DNA from: Agathobacter sp.
GTDB lineage: Bacteria; Bacillota; Clostridia; Lachnospirales; Lachnospiraceae
Length of the DNA: 64,000 bases
NCBI GenBank assembly: GCA_022772675.1
Contig: JALEZW010000016.1
Location: 62,001 to 126,000 of the forward strand
Direction of reading: 5' to 3'
Shown: positions 17,494-27,390 of the stretch, piece by piece
Numbering within the stretch: position 1 is the first letter of the stretch
How the letters are laid out: each line of letters starts with the position of its first letter
Notes under the pieces: model-generated
The model's database searches: none
What the model saw: the letters and a program-made list of their open reading frames with translations, nothing else
What the model was told of the DNA's origin: nothing
Translations under genes and position numbers: made by a program

Positions 17494-20400
17494 TTAATCC
17501 AGGAGAAACAATGCCTGTAACGACATATTCAATTTTGTATATCCCAGTTTCTTTGTTTCTTCATTTTTAATCTTAAATACAATGTCACGTCTGGGAGTCT
17601 GTGTATTTCCATCTACATCCTTCCACTCATTCAAGTATTTTTCCGGATAAAAGAAATAGTATTCATCCATATTATTAAGACCTTCAAAATACGGATTTCC
17701 ATCCCCATCCAGCTTCAAATCCGGATTTTCTTTCCCATCTTTTTCTTTTGCCAGGTAGATTGGTTTATCTGTATCCTTCTCATAAATGACATCAATATAT
17801 TCCTTCGTTCCATTCACATCATAATAGACAGAGCAATTCAGCTGGGGGCTGACAGCATTAACCTCCTCCGGACTGAATTCGATCTTAACCTCCTTATTTG
17901 TTTCTGGTTCTGTTTCCACAACATTGTTATATTCCTGCGCAAAAGACATCTGATAAGTGAGATTATTAATATCTGTCAGCTCTGCCTCAGAATTTAACAC
18001 TTCAACAATTGGCGACTCATAGGAAGCCCTGTAAGCTGCAATCATCGTGTTGATGAAGAGCTTAGCTTCCATATCACCATTATTATCATTCACCTTAGCA
18101 TGACCTACTCCGGAATAGAACACATTTTTCTTACTGTAAATATAGTAATTGTTGGCAGCATCATGGGGAGAAAGGTCATATACCGTATTTCCCGACAAAC
18201 AATACCACACCGTAACTTCCGGATCTTCCATATTAAGCTGATAATACTGCCCGTGGGTAGACGCAACATTAAAAATCTGGTCAATCTTATAGGGATACTG
18301 CGTAATCTGTCCCTCGTTAATCTGTGATACCTTAGTTGTTGACTCATTGCCGTCACCAAACCCGGTACCACCATTCTTTGTAAGAGTCTTATATGGCATC
18401 ATTATCTGTTTTCCACTCGAATTCGTTTTACTCAGATTTGTTCCCAGACGTCTCATACAATAATAGGTATATCCGTGCCGGGCATCTAATGGATCTCCAT
18501 TGATATCCGTTACTGTGTCATACTTATAGTTCTCCTGATATCCAATGATTTTGTTTCTTTCATCCTCGCTGATCCGGTTGCTGACAGCCTGATACCGGTT
18601 CATGCCCATCGTATCACGCATCAGCATATTTGCCGAATATCCAAACCAGGTACTGGCACCATCCTTTGAAGCATTCATGGATGTCAGATCATGCGTAAAC
18701 AGTACACCCTTTCCTACCGCAATAAAATACTTGATAAAATCAACAGCCCCATTTTCATTATCAAGATCGTCCCCTCCATACATATCTCCAAAACCTACAA
18801 TGAGCATATTATAATTTTCCAAGAGCTGCTTCTGTTCATCGGAAATCTGACTCGGATTTAGAGACTCCCCCTCATAAGTGACATCTTTCGAATAATCAAA
18901 TTTGAAAGGATGATCTTTAAACTTTTTCAGATAATCCGAAACCTTCATGGTTTCAACGGTAATACTATAATCATCCAATGCATCATAATATTTCTTAAAT
19001 AACTCGTCCTCCTGCAGATTCAGGTTTCCTCCAGAATTCGGCATAATCTGTAAAACTTTAATCTGCTTCTTAGTTCCTGTAATATTTTTTGCTGCGGAAC
19101 ATCCGGTTTTGACAAAACGAACCTTCTCATTGTCCTCCAAATACACCTCAATCTTCCACTGAATCAGTCCCATGTACTTTTTGGACAATGGTATATCCTT
19201 CTGAGCTCCTTGCGACGCAGAAAAGGATTTTCCTGTATAAAACCGTTCTTTTTTTGAAAACTTACCATCCTGATTCTGATCGATATAAACCCGCCACTTA
19301 TACTTCCTGTCTACCGGGTCTTTCACTGTGAATTTAAACTTTAGTAAAGACCTACCAATACTGTCCCTCTCAAGATAATTTGCATCTTTGATTTCGGCTT
19401 TTCCCGTGTCGGTTGTACCATTGTATATATTCGGAAGCTGGGTAAATTCCACCTGCGGTTTTCCATTCCTGATGGCTTCATAAATCTTATCCGCATCTGT
19501 GGATTTATAAAGAGTTGACTTCTCTTTGTTTTCTTTCATGAAGTCACAAATATGGGAATGCTGATCAATCCTTGTGGTATCTGTATCGTACAGATACGGA
19601 ACTGCAACGATCGGATAACCTGCTTTAAGGAAATCCTCCAGTTCATCCTTCTTCAGTTTCGTAATATCATTGCCCGGAAACCGAAGGTCATAGCCTTCCA
19701 CCTTTTTTTTATCTTTTACTGACCACAGGAAGTCCACGTTACGTTTCTCTCCCGAACCATTATGCCCTCCCCATGAGGAGGAATCTCCCGTATGAAAATA
19801 AATTTTGCCATTCATACTGGTATCATTCCATACCGGAAGTCCATCCGTTCCAAGATTGTATGCTCCGCAGTCCAGTCCCATAAAAATCAAATCATAGGTA
19901 CTGTTCAAATCCTCTGCCAGACCGATATATTCCGCGGTAGTCATATGTTTAATCTCAATATCACCAACAAATTTCGGAATCATCATACGGATATAACTTT
20001 CCTGCAGTCCCCATTTTTTACTCTCATAGTCATAGCATGGTTCGATATCCAGAATATTCAATTTGCCTGTAATCTTATCGTCTTTCTTCTTTGAATTATC
20101 TCCTAAAATATAACGCACCGCATCCGATGGAGTACCACCATGATTGGTTCCGTCTGTCACGTTGTAATATTCATTCAGATAATCCTGATAGTCTGTAAAC
20201 TTGGAATTTGGTACCTCTGAGCCCGCTGTATAATCAAAGGAAAGCGCATTGTTATCATTGAACGTATACACATGTCCGTCAACCCGCACATTGTAGTTTC
20301 CATCATTCAGATTTCCCAGAATTCCATGGGATTCCCACAAACCATACTTACTGTTATTGGTCCAGTAGTCATATGGATTGATATATCCGGTCTGCTCCAC

Positions 20401-21825
20401 CGGCGGAATCGTCAAAAATGAATAGATAGACCAGTATTTCTGATCCTCCTTATCCTCCTGCAGTAGAAAATTTCCAGAGTTATCTATCAGCTTCTTTTTC
20501 AGTGGATTCTTATCTGTCAGATATAGATTCTTAAAGAGATCCTGATCCATGGAAAGAAGCATGAGAGCCAGCTTGTAAACATTATTATTACTTCTTGTAC
20601 CGCTGTCAACCGTAGATATTGTCTTTTTTAAATTCCAGTCATAAGCGTACAATTTTTTACTGCCCACGGTAGACCCGGCCAGTGCCGGGTCGTCAACCTT
20701 GTACAATGTGGTTCCCATAACAATAGCAGCAAAGTTCTTCTTGGCACTCACCCTATCGAAAATTTTCATTGCCACACTCCAGCTGATATCACGACTTTTA
20801 TCTGTACCTGTATTGACAAAACCATTCTTAACATAGCCGCTTCCTTTGTTTGTGGGAGATTCATTATAACGGTTATATTTTATCCAAAGACCTGACTGCC
20901 CGTAATATTCTTTTCCGGTAAAAAGAATCAGATCTGCATACTTTGTCCAATTCTGGTTTGTATTTAACTCACTCGGTGTAATCGTCTTAACAACAACAGA
21001 ATAATTCTTTGCCTCCTCGACCGAAAGCTTCAAAGATTTTATCAAAAAATCGTCATTATTTTTGTAATAAAAATACCCTTTGTTGCTACAATAAGCTGGA
21101 TCCTCTTCAGAGTTCATACGCACCGTATAAACCCGGTCACCCACATTCACTAACTTAACATCCTTAGCAGCATCAAGGCTTAAGAAATCCTGTTCATCCT
21201 GCTCCTGTTCCGTTGCACACATAGTGTGCCAGATAATATTCCCGCCTGATTTCTTTTTTATGGTTCCATCTTCCAGCTGTTCAAAATAACCGCTGCCCTC
21301 TGCCACACGCTCGTAATATCCATTTTTGAACTGATTATCTACTTTTTTTGTCGGACTTGCGGAACTATCATCATACTGAAGCTTTCGCTCCGGTTCCTCC
21401 TCAAAGAAAAAAGCCTCATCCTGCTGTTCTACAATTCCAGTCTTTAATGATTTTATAGTTCCCATGACACTTTGCGTATGCCCGTTCATCTGACTCATGT
21501 CAATGGGCTCACAACCACTGATATGATATCCGAAGAGAGCATATTCCTTATAAGGAACCACTTCCAGTATCAAAAACGGATTTTCCCTGGTTCCAAGGGT
21601 TTCCTTGGTATCTTCCGTATTATTATCGTATATATCTTTCTTGGACTGGGGAATCTGGTTGAGATCTTTTATTACACCACGAGTGACAACATCCCACGCA
21701 TAGAATCTCTCTTGCATTCCCGCTATGCCAAAACCGGCCGCAGCAAGACAAAGCACCAGAAAAGCTGCAGCTAAAAGCCGGCCTGTTATCTTTGACACCT
21801 TTCTACTCTTCCATTTTTTTTTCAT
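17494..21825 (-). CDS. Giant DUF5057-domain extracytoplasmic protein, last gene of the pilus operon
   Basis: A 1443-residue protein with an N-terminal signal-anchor (residues about 13-34, GRLLAAAFLVLCLAAAGFGI). The rest is hydrophilic and should lie outside the membrane. I recognise it as DUF5057, a family I associate with Clostridia, whose function is not known to me. Three segments look like Rossmann- or amidotransferase-like cores: DLILFTGKEYYGQSG near 298, YDLIFMGLDCGAYN near 645 and MLIVGFGDMYGGDD near 1005. An EF-hand-like loop, DQNQDGKFSKKE, lies near 846 and could bind calcium. No sortase motif or C-terminal anchor is visible. Cotranscription with pilins suggests a pilus-associated or assembly role. 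Confidence 0.8.
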   Translation of the reverse strand: MKKKWKSRKVSKITGRLLAAAFLVLCLAAAGFGIAGMQERFYAWDVVTRGVIKDLNQIPQSKKDIYDNNTEDTKETLGTRENPFLILEVVPYKEYALFGYHISGCEPIDMSQMNGHTQSVMGTIKSLKTGIVEQQDEAFFFEEEPERKLQYDDSSASPTKKVDNQFKNGYYERVAEGSGYFEQLEDGTIKKKSGGNIIWHTMCATEQEQDEQDFLSLDAAKDVKLVNVGDRVYTVRMNSEEDPAYCSNKGYFYYKNNDDFLIKSLKLSVEEAKNYSVVVKTITPSELNTNQNWTKYADLILFTGKEYYGQSGLWIKYNRYNESPTNKGSGYVKNGFVNTGTDKSRDISWSVAMKIFDRVSAKKNFAAIVMGTTLYKVDDPALAGSTVGSKKLYAYDWNLKKTISTVDSGTRSNNNVYKLALMLLSMDQDLFKNLYLTDKNPLKKKLIDNSGNFLLQEDKEDQKYWSIYSFLTIPPVEQTGYINPYDYWTNNSKYGLWESHGILGNLNDGNYNVRVDGHVYTFNDNNALSFDYTAGSEVPNSKFTDYQDYLNEYYNVTDGTNHGGTPSDAVRYILGDNSKKKDDKITGKLNILDIEPCYDYESKKWGLQESYIRMMIPKFVGDIEIKHMTTAEYIGLAEDLNSTYDLIFMGLDCGAYNLGTDGLPVWNDTSMNGKIYFHTGDSSSWGGHNGSGEKRNVDFLWSVKDKKKVEGYDLRFPGNDITKLKKDELEDFLKAGYPIVAVPYLYDTDTTRIDQHSHICDFMKENKEKSTLYKSTDADKIYEAIRNGKPQVEFTQLPNIYNGTTDTGKAEIKDANYLERDSIGRSLLKFKFTVKDPVDRKYKWRVYIDQNQDGKFSKKERFYTGKSFSASQGAQKDIPLSKKYMGLIQWKIEVYLEDNEKVRFVKTGCSAAKNITGTKKQIKVLQIMPNSGGNLNLQEDELFKKYYDALDDYSITVETMKVSDYLKKFKDHPFKFDYSKDVTYEGESLNPSQISDEQKQLLENYNMLIVGFGDMYGGDDLDNENGAVDFIKYFIAVGKGVLFTHDLTSMNASKDGASTWFGYSANMLMRDTMGMNRYQAVSNRISEDERNKIIGYQENYKYDTVTDINGDPLDARHGYTYYCMRRLGTNLSKTNSSGKQIMMPYKTLTKNGGTGFGDGNESTTKVSQINEGQITQYPYKIDQIFNVASTHGQYYQLNMEDPEVTVWYCLSGNTVYDLSPHDAANNYYIYSKKNVFYSGVGHAKVNDNNGDMEAKLFINTMIAAYRASYESPIVEVLNSEAELTDINNLTYQMSFAQEYNNVVETEPETNKEVKIEFSPEEVNAVSPQLNCSVYYDVNGTKEYIDVIYEKDTDKPIYLAKEKDGKENPDLKLDGDGNPYFEGLNNMDEYYFFYPEKYLNEWKDVDGNTQTPRRDIVFKIKNEETKKLGYTKLNMSLQALFLLD

Positions 21826-21883
21826 TACCGCTCTCTCCCTTCACGATATGACCAGCATGTTTTTCTATTAACAAAATTCTGGA

Positions 21884-22492
21884 CTACCGGACTTTATTTC
21901 TGAGCTTAAACTCGTTACTAAGCTTATAGTCCTGCTTTCCTGCTTTCATACTGAATGAAACATCAACTGCAGAACAACCGCTGACAACAGACCCCGGTGT
22001 CGCAACCGTCACCTGCTGTCCGCTGACTGTCTGTACCATTGCAGCAGGGGAAAATACAGTAACATATTCCCCAATCAGCGTATCATTTCCCTCATCTGTT
22101 GTTAAATGCTCCGGTGCTGCCGGATTATCCGTCGGATAGTTTACCGCCGGAAAATTTTTCATATACAATTTATTGTCATGATACCAGATTTTACGAATTG
22201 CCGATGTCGTTGTCACCCCAGCTGAAGCACCTGTGGTTGTAGATATATGTGGAATCTGATAAATATTTATATAATCACTTCCAACCTCAACCCGGTTTCC
22301 CTCCATCGTCCACATTCCGATTTGTTCCATCAAAACCTGTGCTTCCGACTGTAAATCTATCGCTGAAGATGCATTACTGTATCCCTTGTGGGCGGAACTC
22401 AAAAGGAGCGTTGCCGCTCCAACGATAATGGACGAGATTGCAATCGCAATCAAAAGTTCCACCAATGTAAGTCCTCTATCGTCTTTTCGCAC
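21884..22492 (-). CDS. Minor pilin, PilW/GspJ-like
   Basis: A 202-residue prepilin with a short basic leader and cleavage site DDRG^LTLVELL: Gly at -1 and Glu at +5, followed by a hydrophobic helix. After processing it would enter the pilus or its initiation complex. The globular part (SSAIDLQSEAQVLMEQIGMW) resembles PilW/GspJ. The start is GTG, preceded by AGGAGAG. It is the last pilin gene before the DUF5057 gene and completes a set of four minor pilins. Confidence 0.85.
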   Translation of the reverse strand: MRKDDRGLTLVELLIAIAISSIIVGAATLLLSSAHKGYSNASSAIDLQSEAQVLMEQIGMWTMEGNRVEVGSDYINIYQIPHISTTTGASAGVTTTSAIRKIWYHDNKLYMKNFPAVNYPTDNPAAPEHLTTDEGNDTLIGEYVTVFSPAAMVQTVSGQQVTVATPGSVVSGCSAVDVSFSMKAGKQDYKLSNEFKLRNKVR

Positions 22493-22535
22493 ACAATCAC
22501 TCTCCTTTCTGTCTCTGCTTGCTTTATCCCTTAAA

Positions 22536-23048
22536 TCAGTGATTCAAAAAATGTTTTCCTGTATCCGTAACAAGCTGAATTTTATAAGTCGGACCGCCCT
22601 TCACAATAATATTGCTTACATTTGTATTTGTCGAATCGAAGGTTAATGCCTTGGTATAAGTAACCTTTATAAAAGTTGTACCATCCACCTTATGTGCCGA
22701 ATCTTCCGAATCCATATAAATCTCTACCGTATTATTTGCCAGTCTCTTTCCACTATTGTCTAGCTTGGAACTGTCAAAGGTGGTTAAATCCTCGGACAAT
22801 ACCTTCATATAGCAACCGTTTCCCAGATGATAAATATAAAGATAACGGCTGCCGGACTTACTCATGGTCTCCACCTGCAGCTTATCCAGTGCAGAATCTA
22901 TAGCTCTTGCCGCTTTCTCTGTATCCGCATACCTAAGATGTCCAATAACGAGAAACGCAGAGCCAGCCATAATACCTACTATGGCAAATACGAGGATGAT
23001 TTCCACCAATGTCATACCTTTTTGATTCAGTTTCAAATACTTACTCAT
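22536..23048 (-). CDS. Minor pilin, GspH/FimT-like
   Basis: A 170-residue prepilin. The cleavage site is NQKG^MTLVEIIL with Glu at +5, followed by a helix ending near residue 33. After it, LRYADTEKAARAIDSALDKL resembles the alpha-helical spine extension of GspH/FimT pseudopilins. The next pilin gene starts 43 bases downstream. Confidence 0.85.
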   Translation of the reverse strand: MSKYLKLNQKGMTLVEIILVFAIVGIMAGSAFLVIGHLRYADTEKAARAIDSALDKLQVETMSKSGSRYLYIYHLGNGCYMKVLSEDLTTFDSSKLDNSGKRLANNTVEIYMDSEDSAHKVDGTTFIKVTYTKALTFDSTNTNVSNIIVKGGPTYKIQLVTDTGKHFLNH

Positions 23049-23059
23049 TGGCTCACCCC

Positions 23060-25375
23060 TTATACATTCTTTTTCCAGTTATCATAAGTCAGATACTGCT
23101 TCATATCAATGAGACCACTGATTGGATTATTCTCCGTTCCCACTCCATTGTAATCATTAAAATACTGAGAAAACAGCTTGGTGGAATGTTTCAGATCATC
23201 CTTAAACAAACTGGAAACCAGATATTCATCACTATCAATTACTGCTCCCGATCCAAAATTTATTTTCCCATTGGAAATAATAAGTCCTTTGAAATCATTG
23301 GTAGAAACCATAACATCTCCACCTGCAACAATAATGCCATTGAACGGAACATTAACCTCTACATTTCCTTTTGCAATCAGTACCTGATGATTTGCAGACA
23401 AAAAATCGGCTCCAAAGTTAGTAGAACTAATCTGATAAGTACCGGCAGTTTCATCATAATGTACAGCGTAAGTGGTGCCATCCTCCAAAGTCCTTACTTC
23501 TGAGGTGGATGCTCCGGATAAACCATTCAGTTCCGTCTCATTAATCAGATGTATAAACATCGGCGAAACCGTTTTATCAATTGCTGCACCACTTGTGATT
23601 CTTACATTATCCGGTGTTGCATCCGGGTGTGAATCTGAAAGACTTAGCTGTAATGCTTTATATTTCACAGCCAGCTGAGAAGACAGATTCCAATATATAT
23701 TACCGTTGTCCCAATTGGAAACTCCTCCGACTGCCGGCTCGATAGTGATTTCTTTAAATTCACCACCAACCGTATCCCTACACATAACATCCCCTTTTAA
23801 GGTATAAATCGTATGGGAGTCTAAAATCAGTGCATCATTTGCAGCATATTCTGATGCCCGAGAAGAAACACTTATTCTTTTATTCTGACAGTATTCCATA
23901 AAGAACTTATTTGCTTTCTCCTCATTGGCAAAGTTTAAATAGTAATTTGTTTTGTGGTTACCGGTTCCCTTTTCTATATAATAATAAGGAACTACTTCCT
24001 TTTCTGCATTTAAATATCCGCCAGCATCCAGGTCAATCCCTGTATCTGCTTTAAACTCTACCGCTCCATCTGTCGTAATCTTAGTATGTGGAGTTACGGA
24101 TGTATCCAGATACTTCTCCGGCACATAATAAGCCATCTGATTCGGTCTGACCGAAAGGGATTCTCCCAATGTCACATCTGATATTGCTGATCCGCTGGGC
24201 ACAAGAGTTTCCTCCCCCCGCGACAGATATGTTCTGCCCGCCAGCATCAAATAGTTCAGTCCTTCCATCTTCAGATGGGAATCCCGGCTGTTGATCATCA
24301 TGGCACTGCTGTATTTCGCCTCCACAGAAGGTTCCGTCGTGGTTCCATAATTTTTTCTGAAATTGTATCCATAGTAGCTTCCATTCAGTTCAACAGTACT
24401 GCCAGTGACTACGTCACCGTTTTTCACGCATCCATTCAGAGTCAGGTCATCCGCCACATAACAGTTTCCATTCACTGTAATATGGGATGCCCCTCCTCTT
24501 TTTGTCTCAATATTCTCTGCCCAGATTGAGGAACTTCCATTTCCAAGTACCAGAGAAGAAGAACCAGAGGTTGCAATATCCCCCCGTGTTAGAATTGTTT
24601 TTCCTGTGAAAGTTCCTGTACTTGGGCTTCCGCCAGTACCATCACCTCCAGCAATTCCCTCTGCTCCGGCATAAACACTTCCTCCAACAGTGGCATTTGC
24701 ATTTATTTCAATCTTCTTATTCGCAATCAGGGAATACTTCATGAACTCGGACATCCGGTCATCATCAAAGTTCATGACCGGCACAGAAAATACCAGATCT
24801 GTCTTAATGGTATCCTCGTAATCCTGGTCATTTTTATACTTGACCTGCACATTTTTCAGTGTATAGGTTCCTTCCTTATAATCCACATAATAGATGGCAT
24901 CACCGGTGGTTGTTGTAACCAGATCCTGTTGTGCAGCATCGATACAGCTTTTTAAATTGCCCACCTTATAGGAAGCCTGTCGGAATATCACCTTACTTCC
25001 ATCGGTGGTCTCAATTGCGGCCCCTGTCACCGCCCCAAATTGGTCCTGCAGACCATCCAGATACTTTTCGCTGAATACCTCCTGTGGATTCTGCCCTGCA
25101 TTTACAATACTAACATAATTCTCCAGCACATGCTGGTAGGCATCTCCCATTGCCGTAGAAGCCTTCTCTCCTGCTCCTGCATAGACAGCATCCATGACAG
25201 ATTCTGCATTATAGAAATTCTTCTTGGTGGCACGCTCCACTTCTTTCATCTGAATATTCGTGATGGTAACCCTTGTAATCACAACACCGATTGCAGTCAC
25301 AACCACCAGCACCATAATAACTGCAAGAAGAGAGGCACCACGGTTATCATTTTTTAAAGACTTCTTCTTTTCCAT
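23060..25375 (-). CDS. Very large PilX/GspK-like minor pilin without Glu5
   Basis: A 771-residue protein with a type III-signal-like N-terminus NDNRG^ASLLAVIMVLVVV. The residue at +5 is Ala, not Glu, the feature that marks GspK, the tip pseudopilin of type II secretion systems. The helix is followed by a long globular region rich in Gly, Ser and Thr. Repeated short strands (HITVNGNCYVADDLTLNGCV and NVEVNVPFNGIIVAGGDVMV) suggest a beta-solenoid. PilX and GspK are usually 170-330 residues, so this is two to four times the usual size. It may form an enlarged pilus tip with adhesive function. AAGGAG lies 8 bases before the ATG. Confidence 0.8.
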   Translation of the reverse strand: MEKKKSLKNDNRGASLLAVIMVLVVVTAIGVVITRVTITNIQMKEVERATKKNFYNAESVMDAVYAGAGEKASTAMGDAYQHVLENYVSIVNAGQNPQEVFSEKYLDGLQDQFGAVTGAAIETTDGSKVIFRQASYKVGNLKSCIDAAQQDLVTTTTGDAIYYVDYKEGTYTLKNVQVKYKNDQDYEDTIKTDLVFSVPVMNFDDDRMSEFMKYSLIANKKIEINANATVGGSVYAGAEGIAGGDGTGGSPSTGTFTGKTILTRGDIATSGSSSLVLGNGSSSIWAENIETKRGGASHITVNGNCYVADDLTLNGCVKNGDVVTGSTVELNGSYYGYNFRKNYGTTTEPSVEAKYSSAMMINSRDSHLKMEGLNYLMLAGRTYLSRGEETLVPSGSAISDVTLGESLSVRPNQMAYYVPEKYLDTSVTPHTKITTDGAVEFKADTGIDLDAGGYLNAEKEVVPYYYIEKGTGNHKTNYYLNFANEEKANKFFMEYCQNKRISVSSRASEYAANDALILDSHTIYTLKGDVMCRDTVGGEFKEITIEPAVGGVSNWDNGNIYWNLSSQLAVKYKALQLSLSDSHPDATPDNVRITSGAAIDKTVSPMFIHLINETELNGLSGASTSEVRTLEDGTTYAVHYDETAGTYQISSTNFGADFLSANHQVLIAKGNVEVNVPFNGIIVAGGDVMVSTNDFKGLIISNGKINFGSGAVIDSDEYLVSSLFKDDLKHSTKLFSQYFNDYNGVGTENNPISGLIDMKQYLTYDNWKKNV

Positions 25376-25378
25376 AGT

Positions 25379-26530
25379 CTACTCTCCTTTCGATGCATTC
25401 ACAGTGATATAAGGCTCTGCCCCAAGAGTATTGCCTGTTCCTTTTTTGTATACACTGACTTCCAGATTTACCTTACGTGTCTGTGGAGCATAGTCTACAA
25501 TATTATTTGCTGCGCTGATCGTAACAGGTACCCCATCTGCCTTTATCACATTATGGTTCGAATTCTTACCGATATTTGTCACAATATTATTTCCGAGCAT
25601 GGCACCACTAATCGTTGTGGAATCACTGTATTTTGCAGTGATATTCAAAAGATCTCCTGTCCCCGCCGGATCCAGATTCTGGCAGATCAGATAAAACTCC
25701 GGCAGATACCCTGACGGAAAGATTCCGCTTTGCACTGAAATCTCCAAATTATCATTTGCCTCTTTAGAAAAAAGGAGGTAAATCTTTTTCACATCCGAAA
25801 GTTTCTTCTCTGCAAACGGACTGCACTCGAAATATTCATCTGTTCCCGTTGTTCCTTTCAATCCGCTACAGGAATAAGAGCAGGTTACCTCCACCTTATA
25901 TTCCGTTCCCGGCAAAGCTTCTTTTGAAATGTCAATTTTCATGGTCCGTTTCATGGCAGCCTTTATCTGATCCCCGGTCAATAGCGTAACCGCTGCGGGA
26001 GAAATCGTATTGGCACTGGTATTCACAGCCATAAATTTTGTTACTGCCTCATTCGCCTGTCCATTCTCAGCAGCAAAAACATCCGTATCCGCATTGATTG
26101 CTGCAACCTGTGCCACATCCTTTTCATTCTCCGGTGTCGAGCAGTTCACCTTTACAACTACATCATAATCCTTTCCAGTCATGACTCCATCACCTAAATA
26201 TACCGCAGAACCGCTGACTGCTGAGCCGGATACTACTTCCATATCATTCGATATTTCTGTATATCCCTTACCGGTCAGACTCGGTACAGAATATGCTGTT
26301 CCCGATACAGCCGCCGGTGTCACTTCCTGCACCAGATGTTCTTCATTCTTCATGCCCTCCAGCACCTCCTGTGCCAGTGCTGTCGCATGCTGCTTTTCCG
26401 CCATCTTTGCATTATATTTCATAGAATCTGAAAAATAACTAAGAAGCGGTATCGATATAATTGCCAGAATTGCCATGGAAAGGACAACCTCTACCAATGA
26501 AAAACCACCATCATTCAGTTTATGTTTCAT
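25379..26530 (-). CDS. Minor pilin, PilV/GspI-like, with enlarged passenger domain
   Basis: About 383 residues from the chosen ATG; the frame is open 11 codons further, but AAAGGA lies 6 bases before this ATG. The prepilin site NDGG^FSLVEVVLSMAILAI has Glu at +5. The segment YNAKMAEKQHATALAQEVLEGMK is characteristic of PilV/GspI. The C-terminal 300 residues are rich in Val, Thr and Ser and beta-strand-like, much longer than typical PilV (about 130-170). Only 3 bases separate its stop from the start of the large PilX-like gene. Confidence 0.85.
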   Translation of the reverse strand: MKHKLNDGGFSLVEVVLSMAILAIISIPLLSYFSDSMKYNAKMAEKQHATALAQEVLEGMKNEEHLVQEVTPAAVSGTAYSVPSLTGKGYTEISNDMEVVSGSAVSGSAVYLGDGVMTGKDYDVVVKVNCSTPENEKDVAQVAAINADTDVFAAENGQANEAVTKFMAVNTSANTISPAAVTLLTGDQIKAAMKRTMKIDISKEALPGTEYKVEVTCSYSCSGLKGTTGTDEYFECSPFAEKKLSDVKKIYLLFSKEANDNLEISVQSGIFPSGYLPEFYLICQNLDPAGTGDLLNITAKYSDSTTISGAMLGNNIVTNIGKNSNHNVIKADGVPVTISAANNIVDYAPQTRKVNLEVSVYKKGTGNTLGAEPYITVNASKGE

Positions 26531-26607
26531 AATCCATCCTTTCCATGCAGTTCCTGCATTCATCCATCCTGATAAAACACATCTGTTCCCTGTTTTAATT
26601 CATGAGG

Positions 26608-27390
26608 TTACTCATCGGTATCCCCTGCATCATCGGCAGAGCCGCCGAAGATATTCGTAACCCCCTTGGAGATTCCCTCAAATTCCGGTGGAATGTATTC
26701 TTTTCCGGTATTCATGAGATAGTACATATTCAAGGTCATCGTACCGGATAATCCGCCGGTTTCACTGTCAAAGCTTGCGGAGGTATCCGAAATAGTCATA
26801 CGGTCCTCATAGGTATTGACATACTCTATCATATCCTTAAGCCCGGTGTAGCTTGCCTCATAATTTATGCCAATAGTTGCGTAATATCCACTGACCGGAT
26901 TCGACGGTGCTGCCGCAGCCTCTGTTCCATCCGAAGCTGCAGTTTCTGTGGATGCCGCCTCGGTAGACGAAGTATCGGCAGCAGCGGTATCGGTACTTCC
27001 CTCCGCTGTTCCGTCTGCTGTAGGTGCAATCATCGGAGAACCCATCAGAAACGAAATGCTTTTAATGTGAAAATCACTGTTGTTATTGTCCTCAATGGAC
27101 TGCAAAATTTCAATTACTTTCTCCGTCTTTAAATCTGCCGGATATCTGGCAATGATATTTGCCTCTTTCTGCTTTAACTCTTTAATATTCTCCTGAACCT
27201 GCGGCAGATTTGCTTCCATTGCCTCCATCTGCTGTACCGTTGCCCGGTCTTTATCATTCTGCTCCTCAATTTCAGATGCCTTGTCCATATTCTTGGTAAA
27301 AACAAAGAAATAGGAACATACCACAATAATAATTGCCAGAAAGATTACAAGCAGACGCTTGTCTGAATCGGATAATTTAAGTTTATTCAT
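26608..27390 (-). CDS. pilO: PilO-like pilus alignment protein
   Basis: About 260 residues with one N-terminal membrane helix (LLVIFLAIIIVVCSYFFVF) and a coiled-coil (EIEEQNDKDRATVQQMEAME). An Ala/Thr/Ser-rich linker follows (around AADTSSTEAASTETAASDG). The C-terminal ferredoxin-like domain contains YTGLKDMIEYVNTYEDRM and ends MYYLMNTGKE, as in PilO. It would pair with the PilN part of the upstream protein. I use the ATG that overlaps the pilMN stop (ATGAATAA), 14 codons inside the longest frame. The overlap suggests translational coupling and matched stoichiometry. Confidence 0.85.
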   Translation of the reverse strand: MNKLKLSDSDKRLLVIFLAIIIVVCSYFFVFTKNMDKASEIEEQNDKDRATVQQMEAMEANLPQVQENIKELKQKEANIIARYPADLKTEKVIEILQSIEDNNNSDFHIKSISFLMGSPMIAPTADGTAEGSTDTAAADTSSTEAASTETAASDGTEAAAAPSNPVSGYYATIGINYEASYTGLKDMIEYVNTYEDRMTISDTSASFDSETGGLSGTMTLNMYYLMNTGKEYIPPEFEGISKGVTNIFGGSADDAGDTDE

